In this document: positions 35,200 through 42,605 of the stretch, piece by piece
Numbering within the stretch: position 1 is the stretch's first letter
How the letters are laid out: each line of letters opens with the position of its first letter
Assembly (NCBI GenBank): GCA_900474095.1
Contig: UCOA01000001.1
Coordinates: forward strand, 51,847 to 115,846
DNA from: Hyphomicrobiales bacterium
GTDB lineage: Bacteria > Pseudomonadota > Alphaproteobacteria > Rhizobiales > Rhizobiaceae
DNA: 64,000 nt
Direction: 5' to 3'
Program-made: the position numbers and the translations under genes
The notes under the pieces: generated by a model
What the model saw: the letters and a program-made list of their open reading frames with translations, nothing else
What the model was told of the DNA's origin: nothing
Databases searched by the model: none

Positions 35200-36924
35200 A
35201 TGAAAGACCAGTCAGTGGGCGAGCTTGTCCAGGCGTTAAGGGTCATGAGAGTATCCACGCCACTTGGAGACAGCATTCTTCTCGCCGAAAAGGCGAACAT
35301 CTTGGAAGCTGTCAACGAGATGTTCGAAATCGAGATCTCGGTGCGGGCAAAGCGTGACATCCGACCGGAGGAGTTGATCGGCAAAGCGGTTAGTCTGGAG
35401 ATCGAAGTCGAAAGCAGCGAGGAAGGTCTTGACAGCGCCTATCGCCCTTTCAACGGCGTGGTGACAGAGCTGCACGAAGGTCCGGCCATGTCTAGAGGTC
35501 TGCGGTCCTACAGCGTCATTCTGCGACCTCAATTGTGGCTGCTGTCGCAGACGAGAGAATCGCGCATCTGGATGGATATGACCACGATGGATGTGCTCGA
35601 CACGCTGATGAAAGAACACGGTCTGCCGCATGCCGACGTTGTCGGCATCATTCATCCGGTACCAGCAATTCATTATTCCACCCAGTTCAACGAATCGGAC
35701 CTCGATTACCTGTTGCGCCGCATCGAGCAGGACGGGCTCTTTTGGTTCTTTCGCCACGAGCAAGGCACGCACCGATTGGTCGTCGCCAACCATCCGATGG
35801 GCTGGCAGAAACCGCTGGAAGGCAGGAGCCGGGTTCGTATTGCCGCTGGATCCAGCGACAGAAGTCACATCCACGAATGGACGCGCCGGTTTGCCTATGT
35901 CCCGGGGAAGCGAACAGGGGCTGACTGGAACTACAAGACCTTTCGCGCCATTCCGCTCGACACGACGCCGTCGCTCGTCTCGCTGCCCGGCAACGACAGG
36001 CGAGAAGTGTTCGATTGGCCCGCTTATTCCATGACGTCGCAAGAGATCGAGCAGGCCCAGAAGCTGCGCATGCAGGCGAGTGAGGCCGACCACGAAAGGG
36101 TTAGCGGATCTTCCGATGTGAGAATTCTGGAATCCGGGCGCCGTTTCATGCCCTATGACGAAGCTAATCCCGATGCCAGACACGAGGAGCACGTGATCGT
36201 CAAAGCCATGCACGAAGTCGTCAACAGAAGTTTTGAAACGACGAGTTCGCTGCCGGAATATCGCAATAGTTTTGAGGCCATCCCCGCCCGCGTGCCGCTC
36301 ACGCCGCACCGGACAACCCACAGACCGCGTATCGCCGGTCTCCAGGTGGCGGTTGTCGCCGGTCCCGAAGGTGAGGAGATCCATTGCGACGCCAACGGCT
36401 GCGTGAAGCTGTGGTTTCCCTGGCAGCGCCATCGGGCAAAAAAGGACGGCAGTGATACGAAATGGATAAGGACGGCTCAAAATTGGGCCGGCAGTGGCTG
36501 GGGCGGCCAGATCATTCCGCGTGTCGGCATGGAGGTCATGGTTGCCTTCATCGACGGTGATCCGGATCGGCCATTGGTCGTGGGGGCCGTACCCAACCCG
36601 GCAAACAGGGTTCCCTACGATCTACCCCTCAACAAGACCAAGAGCGTCTTTCGGACACAAACCCATAAAGGAAACGGCTTCAATGAAATCTCCTTCGAAG
36701 ATGACCTAGGACATGAGGAAATATTTATTCACGCCCAGCGCGACAAGCTTGAGATGGTCTCCAACCGCTCGTTTGAAATCGTCGGCGACAGCTACGACGG
36801 AATAATCTCGGGTATCAGGAGCATGTCGAGCATTTCCCTGAACCCTGCGTTGCAGAAGGGGATGAAATCGCTTCTCGAACGCGCTTTGGAGGCGCCCAGG
36901 GAGCGCAACAAGACCCGCCGATAG
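35200..36924 (+). CDS. vgrG: T6SS spike protein VgrG (TssI), satellite copy
   Basis: 574 residues. A gp27-like base (RVSTPLGDSILLAEKANILEAVNEMFEIEISVRAKR), a gp5 OB-fold (LQVAVVAGPEGEEIHCDANGCVKLWFPWQRH, IRTAQNWAGSGWGGQIIPRVGMEVMVAFIDGDPDRPLVVG) and the start of a beta-helix can be followed in order. The protein ends soon after (APRERNKTRR) with no effector extension. ATG 35200 aligns with the start of the second vgrG at 63216, and GGGGA lies upstream. It is followed by PAAR and two small genes, so it probably makes an alternative spike loaded with its own cargo. Confidence 0.93.
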   Translation: MKDQSVGELVQALRVMRVSTPLGDSILLAEKANILEAVNEMFEIEISVRAKRDIRPEELIGKAVSLEIEVESSEEGLDSAYRPFNGVVTELHEGPAMSRGLRSYSVILRPQLWLLSQTRESRIWMDMTTMDVLDTLMKEHGLPHADVVGIIHPVPAIHYSTQFNESDLDYLLRRIEQDGLFWFFRHEQGTHRLVVANHPMGWQKPLEGRSRVRIAAGSSDRSHIHEWTRRFAYVPGKRTGADWNYKTFRAIPLDTTPSLVSLPGNDRREVFDWPAYSMTSQEIEQAQKLRMQASEADHERVSGSSDVRILESGRRFMPYDEANPDARHEEHVIVKAMHEVVNRSFETTSSLPEYRNSFEAIPARVPLTPHRTTHRPRIAGLQVAVVAGPEGEEIHCDANGCVKLWFPWQRHRAKKDGSDTKWIRTAQNWAGSGWGGQIIPRVGMEVMVAFIDGDPDRPLVVGAVPNPANRVPYDLPLNKTKSVFRTQTHKGNGFNEISFEDDLGHEEIFIHAQRDKLEMVSNRSFEIVGDSYDGIISGIRSMSSISLNPALQKGMKSLLERALEAPRERNKTRR

Positions 36925-36939
36925 CTGAGGAGAATACTC

Positions 36940-37191
36940 ATGCCGCAGATTGCACGCATCGGAGACACGGTCTCGTGCCTCAAGGGACAAACAACAATCA
37001 TTGGCGGTTCACAGAACCAGGCAGGGGGCCGAGGAATAGCACGTGTGGGCGACGCGACCGGTTGCGGCTGCACGATCTCGAGCGGTGCAAAAAATGTCCG
37101 GTGCGATGGCCAGCAGGTCGCGCATGTGGGTAGCACCGTGTCGTGTGGCGGAACCGTTACGGGCGGCTGTTCCGATGTGAGCGCCAGCTGA
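36940..37191 (+). CDS. PAAR-domain spike tip protein
   Basis: 83 residues, a single PAAR domain with the repeated turns IARIGDTVSC, IARVGDATGCG and VAHVGSTVSCGG, and the Cys/His pattern that binds a metal at the tip. It sharpens the VgrG spike and can connect it to an effector. There is no toxin extension, so cargo must be a separate protein. It starts 15 bp after vgrG. Confidence 0.93.
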   Translation: MPQIARIGDTVSCLKGQTTIIGGSQNQAGGRGIARVGDATGCGCTISSGAKNVRCDGQQVAHVGSTVSCGGTVTGGCSDVSAS

Positions 37192-37249
37192 CCTTGCCCC
37201 CGATTTTCCCCAACACGGAAAGCAATCTTTGTACAGAAGGAGCATCTGC

Positions 37250-37777
37250 ATGACTGTAGTAAGGACAGAACCGGATGATAGCGACGACACCGAAAAGATA
37301 GGAATGTACGTTGGTGCCAGAACCACCTTCATAGATGGAGTGGACAGGACATTCCGCAATGGGGACGAGATCATCGTCCATACGGGATCGAAACACTCCG
37401 TGAATGTTGTCACTGAATCGACCGAATTCATCGGCGTGTCAAACACACTCGAAAATGGCCTAAAGAGCACGCTAGCCACCGGCATGCGGCACACCATGTT
37501 CAATGGAATTTGGTACGATAGCTGGAACGGGCTGAAGTATGTCTACAACAATGGGGACCAGCACGAATTAAGTTATGGAAAAAAATATAGTTATCACGAA
37601 CAAGAAGTCGTAAATGTATTTACGAAAAAGGAGGAAAAAGTCGAAGAAATGAACATTTCTTCGGGCAAGACCAAATTCTCTTTGTCCGAGGCTGGCGTGA
37701 AAATCTCCATCGGAGACAGTGAGATCAGCATCACCGCCGAGGGTATCAAGATTAAGGGAAAAATTGATCTTGGATGA
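37250..37777 (+). CDS. Putative beta-helix spike accessory protein (detached VgrG tail)
   Basis: 175 residues. From about residue 20 to 125 there is a regular pattern of short beta-type repeats with Gly/Asn turns (TFIDGVDRTFRNGDEIIVHT, EFIGVSNTLENGLKSTLATG, GIWYDSWNGLKYVYNNGDQ). This resembles the gp5-like C-terminal beta-helix of VgrG proteins. The end, VKISIGDSEISITAEGIKIK, is like the last strand repeats of VgrG/DUF2345. AAGGAG precedes ATG 37250. The resemblance is by eye. If right, the spike is built from separate polypeptides, or the protein is an adaptor for the next gene, whose start overlaps its stop. Confidence 0.7.
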   Translation: MTVVRTEPDDSDDTEKIGMYVGARTTFIDGVDRTFRNGDEIIVHTGSKHSVNVVTESTEFIGVSNTLENGLKSTLATGMRHTMFNGIWYDSWNGLKYVYNNGDQHELSYGKKYSYHEQEVVNVFTKKEEKVEEMNISSGKTKFSLSEAGVKISIGDSEISITAEGIKIKGKIDLG

Positions 37778-38781
37778 AGTTCAATATCAGCCAAGTCTTA
37801 GGAATGTCCATGACGTCAAAGACCAAGAGTTCGTCTCATGCTCGTCTATCTGCGTACGAAGCGCGCGCTACCGCGGGCGTTCCTCGTCTCCACGAAATAG
37901 AGCCTGTCGCGCCGTTTCTGATCGTGTTCAATGCTGCTGAGTCGTTTGATGCCTACAGGCTGGCTGTGAAGAGCAAGGTTCGGCTCGTCACCATGATGTC
38001 ATTTCCGGACGCGACGTTTCCGTGCACCATCGGCGTGGCATTCGACGACTGGAACGAGCTGGCCCGCAACATGTGCGAACGATCCCGTGGATACGTCCTG
38101 TCGCGTGCCGAAAAATACCTGTCGGATACATCCAGTGGTCCGCGCGCCGAGATGCTTTCGAACCCGCAGTTCACGCTCAACAATCCATTCGACCCAATCT
38201 CGGTAGCCAAGTTGGCGATGAATGAAAGTGGAAATGTCGCCGTTGAACAGCCGGGAGGTGGCGGCATGGTGCAGACCTTCGATGGTGAAGCATTCAGTGC
38301 CATCCGTCCCGCCGGTTTCGATTTCTCGCACCATCAATACCCGAAGGACATCGAAGGGATTCGGGACAACCCTGACGTCGGTCGCGTCATCGATTTGGCA
38401 TGTCTCAATGCCATCGCCGAACTCTTTGTCGAAGGGGAGTGGAAATTCATCGGGGCTCCCGACGTTGTCAGAATGTGCGCCGGGGTGATAAAATCGTCAA
38501 ACTACAAGGATTTTACAGGTCTGGCGCAGCGCCTGACATCGCCGGTCACTGAAATTGTAGGAAAATATATCTGCTACGCAGCAGGATCCATTCAGTACGA
38601 TCATATCGTACGGCTTGCACGAGGCGTCGCTTTATCCGACGAGATCGACAATGTTCCTCTTTCTTTGGAGCGCTGGCAGCAGTTGCTTGATGCCGAGCAG
38701 CTTGGACCAACAGAGAAGGTGAGGCAGTTCGAACTGGAAATGACGACGTTTCAGGTCCGAAATGGCCAGGCGCGAATTTGA
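37774..38781 (+). CDS. Unknown protein, candidate T6SS effector or cargo
   Basis: 335 residues, no signal peptide and no clear membrane segment. I do not recognise a family. It has a central Gly-rich patch (AVEQPGGGGMVQTFDGEAF) separating an N-terminal part (about 1-150) from a mainly helical C-terminal part. ATG overlaps the stop of the beta-helix protein (ATGA), so the two are probably made together. The position at the end of a vgrG-PAAR module is where effectors usually lie. No immunity gene is obvious downstream; the next gene is 308 bp away. Confidence 0.65.
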   Translation: MKFNISQVLGMSMTSKTKSSSHARLSAYEARATAGVPRLHEIEPVAPFLIVFNAAESFDAYRLAVKSKVRLVTMMSFPDATFPCTIGVAFDDWNELARNMCERSRGYVLSRAEKYLSDTSSGPRAEMLSNPQFTLNNPFDPISVAKLAMNESGNVAVEQPGGGGMVQTFDGEAFSAIRPAGFDFSHHQYPKDIEGIRDNPDVGRVIDLACLNAIAELFVEGEWKFIGAPDVVRMCAGVIKSSNYKDFTGLAQRLTSPVTEIVGKYICYAAGSIQYDHIVRLARGVALSDEIDNVPLSLERWQQLLDAEQLGPTEKVRQFELEMTTFQVRNGQARI

Positions 38782-39089
38782 ACCGGCAGCATATGAAGCG
38801 CGGGTCTACCCGAGCCCTCCAAATGTGGAGTAACGGGCAGGCCCCGGCGTGAGCATGGCCGCGCTTGGCACTCAAAACGTCGCCATGCACCGTCGTCCCG
38901 CATCCGGTCTTTGCTCGCGTGGTGTCCCGCGCATAGATGCCGCTGTAGCGGGCGGCGGCAGTGGTTGCAAATGTGCCACTTTTGTTGCCGGTAAAGTTGT
39001 CGCGCCGGCTGTTTTTCTAACGCATCGTATTGTCATGGCACGCATGACTGGTATCTCTACGAAGAACGAATCTACCAGAGGGATATGTT
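38782..39089. other. Intergenic stretch before the export lipoprotein gene
   Basis: 308 bp. No gene is supported on either strand. It should hold the end of the vgrG module and the promoter of the gene at 39090. TGGCAC near 39035 is not followed by a proper sigma-54 -12 element. Confidence 0.45.
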
Positions 39090-40220
39090 ATGCGGGTGGT
39101 GCTGCCGGTTGTCATTTGTATGGTGTTGAGCGCGTGCGCGCGCCCCTCGGATGGGCCGAACGTGAGTGACATCTACAACGCAAAGATCGCCGGCACCAAC
39201 GAGCGCATCCAGGTTGTGGAACTGGCAAAAGCGCCCATGGGCGTAACCTCGTCGGCACCACTCGCCTATTTTCCGTCCGACAAGGGACTGAGTGTCATGC
39301 ACTCGGGCGGCTATATGGACCAGCGGCTGCGCCGCGGCGACGTCATAGAAGTTACGATTATCGACACGGGGGAAGAAGCCCTGTTTTCGTCTGCCAACAG
39401 CAAGACGTTGAACCTTGGCCGTTTCACGGTTGACTCAAGTGGTGCCGTGACGCTTCCCTTCGTCGGTCGCCAGCGGGTGCTTGAATCGACGCCTGAATCC
39501 CTGCAGGTGCAGATCGTCAATGGTCTGCGCGGGACGGCGGTCAATCCGCAGGCGATCGTAACCGTGGTCGAGAAACCGACAAGCGGCATTGTCGTCAACG
39601 GCGACGTGCGGGCGGCAGGACGCTTTCCACTAACGGCGCGCAAGGAGCGGGTGCTGGACGCGATTGCCCTTGCTGGCGGAGCGTCCTCGGCGCCGGGTTC
39701 GACCACCGTTACGCTGATGCGCGGCAAGCAGCGCGTCGACGTGCCGTTGGCCCGCCTTTTGGAGGACGACAGCCAAAACGTCTATCTGCTGCCGAACGAT
39801 CAGGTGTTCGTCGAGAGCGATTCGCCGACTTTCACTGCGATCGGCGCCTTCAAGAGCGCAGGCGAGTTTGAGTTCGAGCAGGGCAAGCTGACGCTTGCGC
39901 AGGCACTCGCCCGGGCTGGCGGGCTGCTCGATGACCGCGCCGACGCGCGCAACTTCTACGTCTTCCGCAATCAGGTGTTCTTCGAGCAACCGGAGAGATT
40001 GGATCCGAAAACCGGTGCAATGCCGATCGTCACGACAAAGCCGGTGATCTACCGCGTAAACCTACACGATGTAGCCAACTTCGCTTTGATGCAGCAGTTC
40101 AAGATGCAAGACGGTGACATGCTCTACGCCAGCAATGCCCGGCTCGTCGACGCCGCCAAACTGATAACCGTATTTCAGAAGAGCGCTGCAACAGCCGCGG
40201 CGCCACTGCCGGGTTCCTAA
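39090..40220 (+). CDS. Polysaccharide export lipoprotein (Wza/ExoF-like)
   Basis: 376 residues. A lipoprotein signal peptide ends in LSAC at about residues 13-16. The polysaccharide export domain follows (YMDQRLRRGDVIEVTIIDTGEE, FTVDSSGAVTLPFVGRQ), then SLBB-type repeats (GIVVNGDVRAAGRFPLTARKERVLDAIALAGG and FTAIGAFKSAGEFEF). Such proteins form the outer-membrane channel for capsule or exopolysaccharide. GAGGG lies 8 bases before the ATG. No glycosyltransferase or Wzc gene is nearby; it sits inside the T6SS region, and its stop overlaps the convergent kinase gene. Confidence 0.88.
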   Translation: MRVVLPVVICMVLSACARPSDGPNVSDIYNAKIAGTNERIQVVELAKAPMGVTSSAPLAYFPSDKGLSVMHSGGYMDQRLRRGDVIEVTIIDTGEEALFSSANSKTLNLGRFTVDSSGAVTLPFVGRQRVLESTPESLQVQIVNGLRGTAVNPQAIVTVVEKPTSGIVVNGDVRAAGRFPLTARKERVLDAIALAGGASSAPGSTTVTLMRGKQRVDVPLARLLEDDSQNVYLLPNDQVFVESDSPTFTAIGAFKSAGEFEFEQGKLTLAQALARAGGLLDDRADARNFYVFRNQVFFEQPERLDPKTGAMPIVTTKPVIYRVNLHDVANFALMQQFKMQDGDMLYASNARLVDAAKLITVFQKSAATAAAPLPGS

Positions 40221-41131
40221 AGGTCGCATGACCGGCACTGGTCTTCGAGCAGAGCGGCTGCTGCCATCGTGTCGTGCGGCCGATCGGCCGGATCGGGCTG
40301 CATTAGTTGCTCGGCCAGTGCCGAGAGCTTGGGGAGTTCGACCCCGCCGGCGTCCGATCGTTCGACGAGCTCGTGGAGAATGCGACCGCATGCGTAGAGA
40401 TCGGACCTTGGCTCAGGACGTGCGCCGCCGAGTTGTTCCGGTGCTGCGAAATCAGGATGGGCGCCGCGTGCCATGTCCAGATCTTGGTGCAGCTCTTCCT
40501 GGCGCAACGCAAGACCGAAATCGGCGATCTTCAGGCAACGGCAATCTTCATCGGCGAAAAGCAGATTGGCCGGTGAAATGTCGCCATGGACGATACCCTC
40601 CGCGTGCAGATAACCAAGCGCTGAAAACAGCGATCGCATGATACCCGCTATTTTCGAAGCCGCGAACGCGCGTTCCCTCAGGCATTGGGACAATGTTGCC
40701 GGCATCCAGTCCGAAAGCAGCGCCGGCCGTCCATCGGCAAGCCGCAGGGTTGCGCGGATGGCGACAATGTTTGGGTTTTCGAGCGCGCCGGCAAGCCGTC
40801 CCTCGTGCAGCAGCCATTGCCGCAAGACGACATCGTCTCGCCGGTCCGGCGGCAGCGTCTTGAGCGCATGCGCCGTTCCCAGATCGCGATGCCGCAACTT
40901 CATGACCAGGGTCCTCTCGCTTGCGTAAACGATTTCGTCCACCGAGAAACTGTTGGCAATGAGATCGGGGGCGTGAGGGGCGAGCCTGGAATGGCCGCGG
41001 TCGAGCGCATCTCGCAACCGATCTATCGTCAGGCGTCGAGCCTCACCGGCGGGTGCTTGACCCAGAGCCGCCCACAGGGCCGAAAACCGTGCCGAAACGA
41101 GGGCGTATTCGTTCTTCTCATCGCCGCTCAT
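40217..41131 (-). CDS. ppkA: T6SS serine/threonine protein kinase PpkA (ImpN)
   Basis: 304 residues, kinase domain from about 60. The catalytic loop is IVHGDISPANLLF near residue 180, with Gly replacing the Arg of HRD, and the magnesium motif is KIADFGLALR. No membrane segment is visible, unlike the larger PpkA of Pseudomonas. In Agrobacterium the kinase phosphorylates TssL and so enables its binding to the FHA protein. The ATG overlaps the TagF-PppA stop. It is the last gene of the imp operon. Confidence 0.9.
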   Translation of the reverse strand: MSGDEKNEYALVSARFSALWAALGQAPAGEARRLTIDRLRDALDRGHSRLAPHAPDLIANSFSVDEIVYASERTLVMKLRHRDLGTAHALKTLPPDRRDDVVLRQWLLHEGRLAGALENPNIVAIRATLRLADGRPALLSDWMPATLSQCLRERAFAASKIAGIMRSLFSALGYLHAEGIVHGDISPANLLFADEDCRCLKIADFGLALRQEELHQDLDMARGAHPDFAAPEQLGGARPEPRSDLYACGRILHELVERSDAGGVELPKLSALAEQLMQPDPADRPHDTMAAAALLEDQCRSCDL

Positions 41132-42591
41132 GGCAGGCTGACGTCGACGACGATGGCAGTGAGATTATCACGCGAATTGCCTATCAACCCGTCCTGCACC
41201 AGCGCTTCGGCAGCGCGTTCGAGTTCGACGTCGACAAGCACCTCGGCAACCGCACGCTCACCGAGCACACGGGTGAGGCTGCCGCTGCAGAGAAGGAAGC
41301 GGTCGCCTTCGTGGAGAATGCCGGTGTGCGTCTCGGGAACGAGTTGTCGCTCCGCGCCAAGGTAATGGGTCAGTCTTCGCTTCATGCCGACCTCGATGTG
41401 GTCTCGGGTAAGGCAGCGCATGAGGCCGTCGCGCAGGAGATAGCATCGCGCATCGCCTGCCCAGACGACGGCAAAGCTATCGTCCCTGATGGACAGCACC
41501 ACCACGCTGGCGGTTGGCGCGTCCCGTTGACCCGAGGATGCGATGGAATGCAGCAGGCTGTGGGCGCGTCCAAGCTTTCCCTTGATGTCCTTGACGTTTT
41601 CCTCGAGGGCTTCGTGCCCGCGTGCTTCGGCAAGTGCGGCGGTGGTGAGACGCGCTGCTTCGGCCGCCGCCGGCTCATCCCCGATGCCGTCCGCAACCGC
41701 ATATAGGCATGCTGCGTCCGATACGATCAGTGCATCGGCATTGAGCGACAGCCGCGTACCGACATGCGTGGCATGACTATGGGCGATGTCGAGGACCGGT
41801 GTTACATGCCGCGGTTCCGCTATCGGTGCGGCGACGGCATTCGCGCCGCGCAAGGGTACCGCTTGCGGATGGAGAGCGGGACCAACAGCATCTGCCGCCT
41901 TGGCCGAACGCGTCCGTGCCTGCTCGGAGGGCTCCTGAGACAACGCCTCTGTCCGTGGGGGCGCATCATCGCTATCGACCAAACGCAGGAAGTCGCCAAG
42001 GGCAGGGGCCGAAACGGTGCGAAAACCCTTCACCTGGCGGCTTGCCGCATCCGTCCTCCACCAGAGCGTGGTGCGTTCACGCCGCTGTGCGGCAAACCGT
42101 CCAGCGATTGCCGATTTCTCGGCGTGCGGCAGACGCAGACGTTTGAGGTTTGCAGTGAAGGTGCCGATGTCAAAGTCGCGTGCGAGGGACGTTTCGCCCA
42201 GCGCCTCGGCGGCGGTGAACCAGGCGGCGTCGAGAAAGAGTTGTCTCGGATGGTCGTCGAAGGCATGCAGCTGCGCGGCAATGATGAGCGGGAAGGTGCG
42301 GCCGACCCGATCCGTGCTCGCCAACAGCACCCCGGCAATCGTCGCTGGTCCCCAGAGACCACGTTCTACGATGAATCGCCAGGGCGGCATGGCATGGAAG
42401 TGATGGCGCCAGTGGCTGCCAAGTCGTTCCTCGCCGGCCCTCAAGCCCGACTGCACCCATTCATCCAGCTCGCGCTGAAGGGAAAGACCGACGCCGCTCG
42501 ATACGAAATCGCCATGACTTGGCAGCTTTCCGAAGAAGCCGATACGGTCAGTTTCCGAAGCCTTGATTTCACTCGTCTGGCGTTGGTTCAT
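41128..42591 (-). CDS. tagF: T6SS TagF-PppA fusion (ImpM), inhibitor domain plus PP2C phosphatase
   Basis: 487 residues. Residues 15-210 are the TagF/ImpM domain (GFFGKLPSHGDFVSSGV, MPPWRFIVERGLWGPATIAG). A variable linker (210-260) leads to a PP2C phosphatase domain at about 260-487 (YAVADGIGDEP, VVWAGDARCYLLRDG, SRDNLTAIVVDV). The fusion puts in one chain two negative regulators that are separate in Pseudomonas, and it is known in Agrobacterium. It should counteract PpkA and block assembly post-translationally. Fourteen bases separate it from tssM. Confidence 0.93.
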   Translation of the reverse strand: MNQRQTSEIKASETDRIGFFGKLPSHGDFVSSGVGLSLQRELDEWVQSGLRAGEERLGSHWRHHFHAMPPWRFIVERGLWGPATIAGVLLASTDRVGRTFPLIIAAQLHAFDDHPRQLFLDAAWFTAAEALGETSLARDFDIGTFTANLKRLRLPHAEKSAIAGRFAAQRRERTTLWWRTDAASRQVKGFRTVSAPALGDFLRLVDSDDAPPRTEALSQEPSEQARTRSAKAADAVGPALHPQAVPLRGANAVAAPIAEPRHVTPVLDIAHSHATHVGTRLSLNADALIVSDAACLYAVADGIGDEPAAAEAARLTTAALAEARGHEALEENVKDIKGKLGRAHSLLHSIASSGQRDAPTASVVVLSIRDDSFAVVWAGDARCYLLRDGLMRCLTRDHIEVGMKRRLTHYLGAERQLVPETHTGILHEGDRFLLCSGSLTRVLGERAVAEVLVDVELERAAEALVQDGLIGNSRDNLTAIVVDVSLP

Positions 42592-42605
42592 CGCATCAAG
42601 TCCCC

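Noticed and set aside
39034..39050. Sigma-54-like TGGCAC element before the export lipoprotein gene
   Set aside because: The TTGC element at the right spacing is missing.
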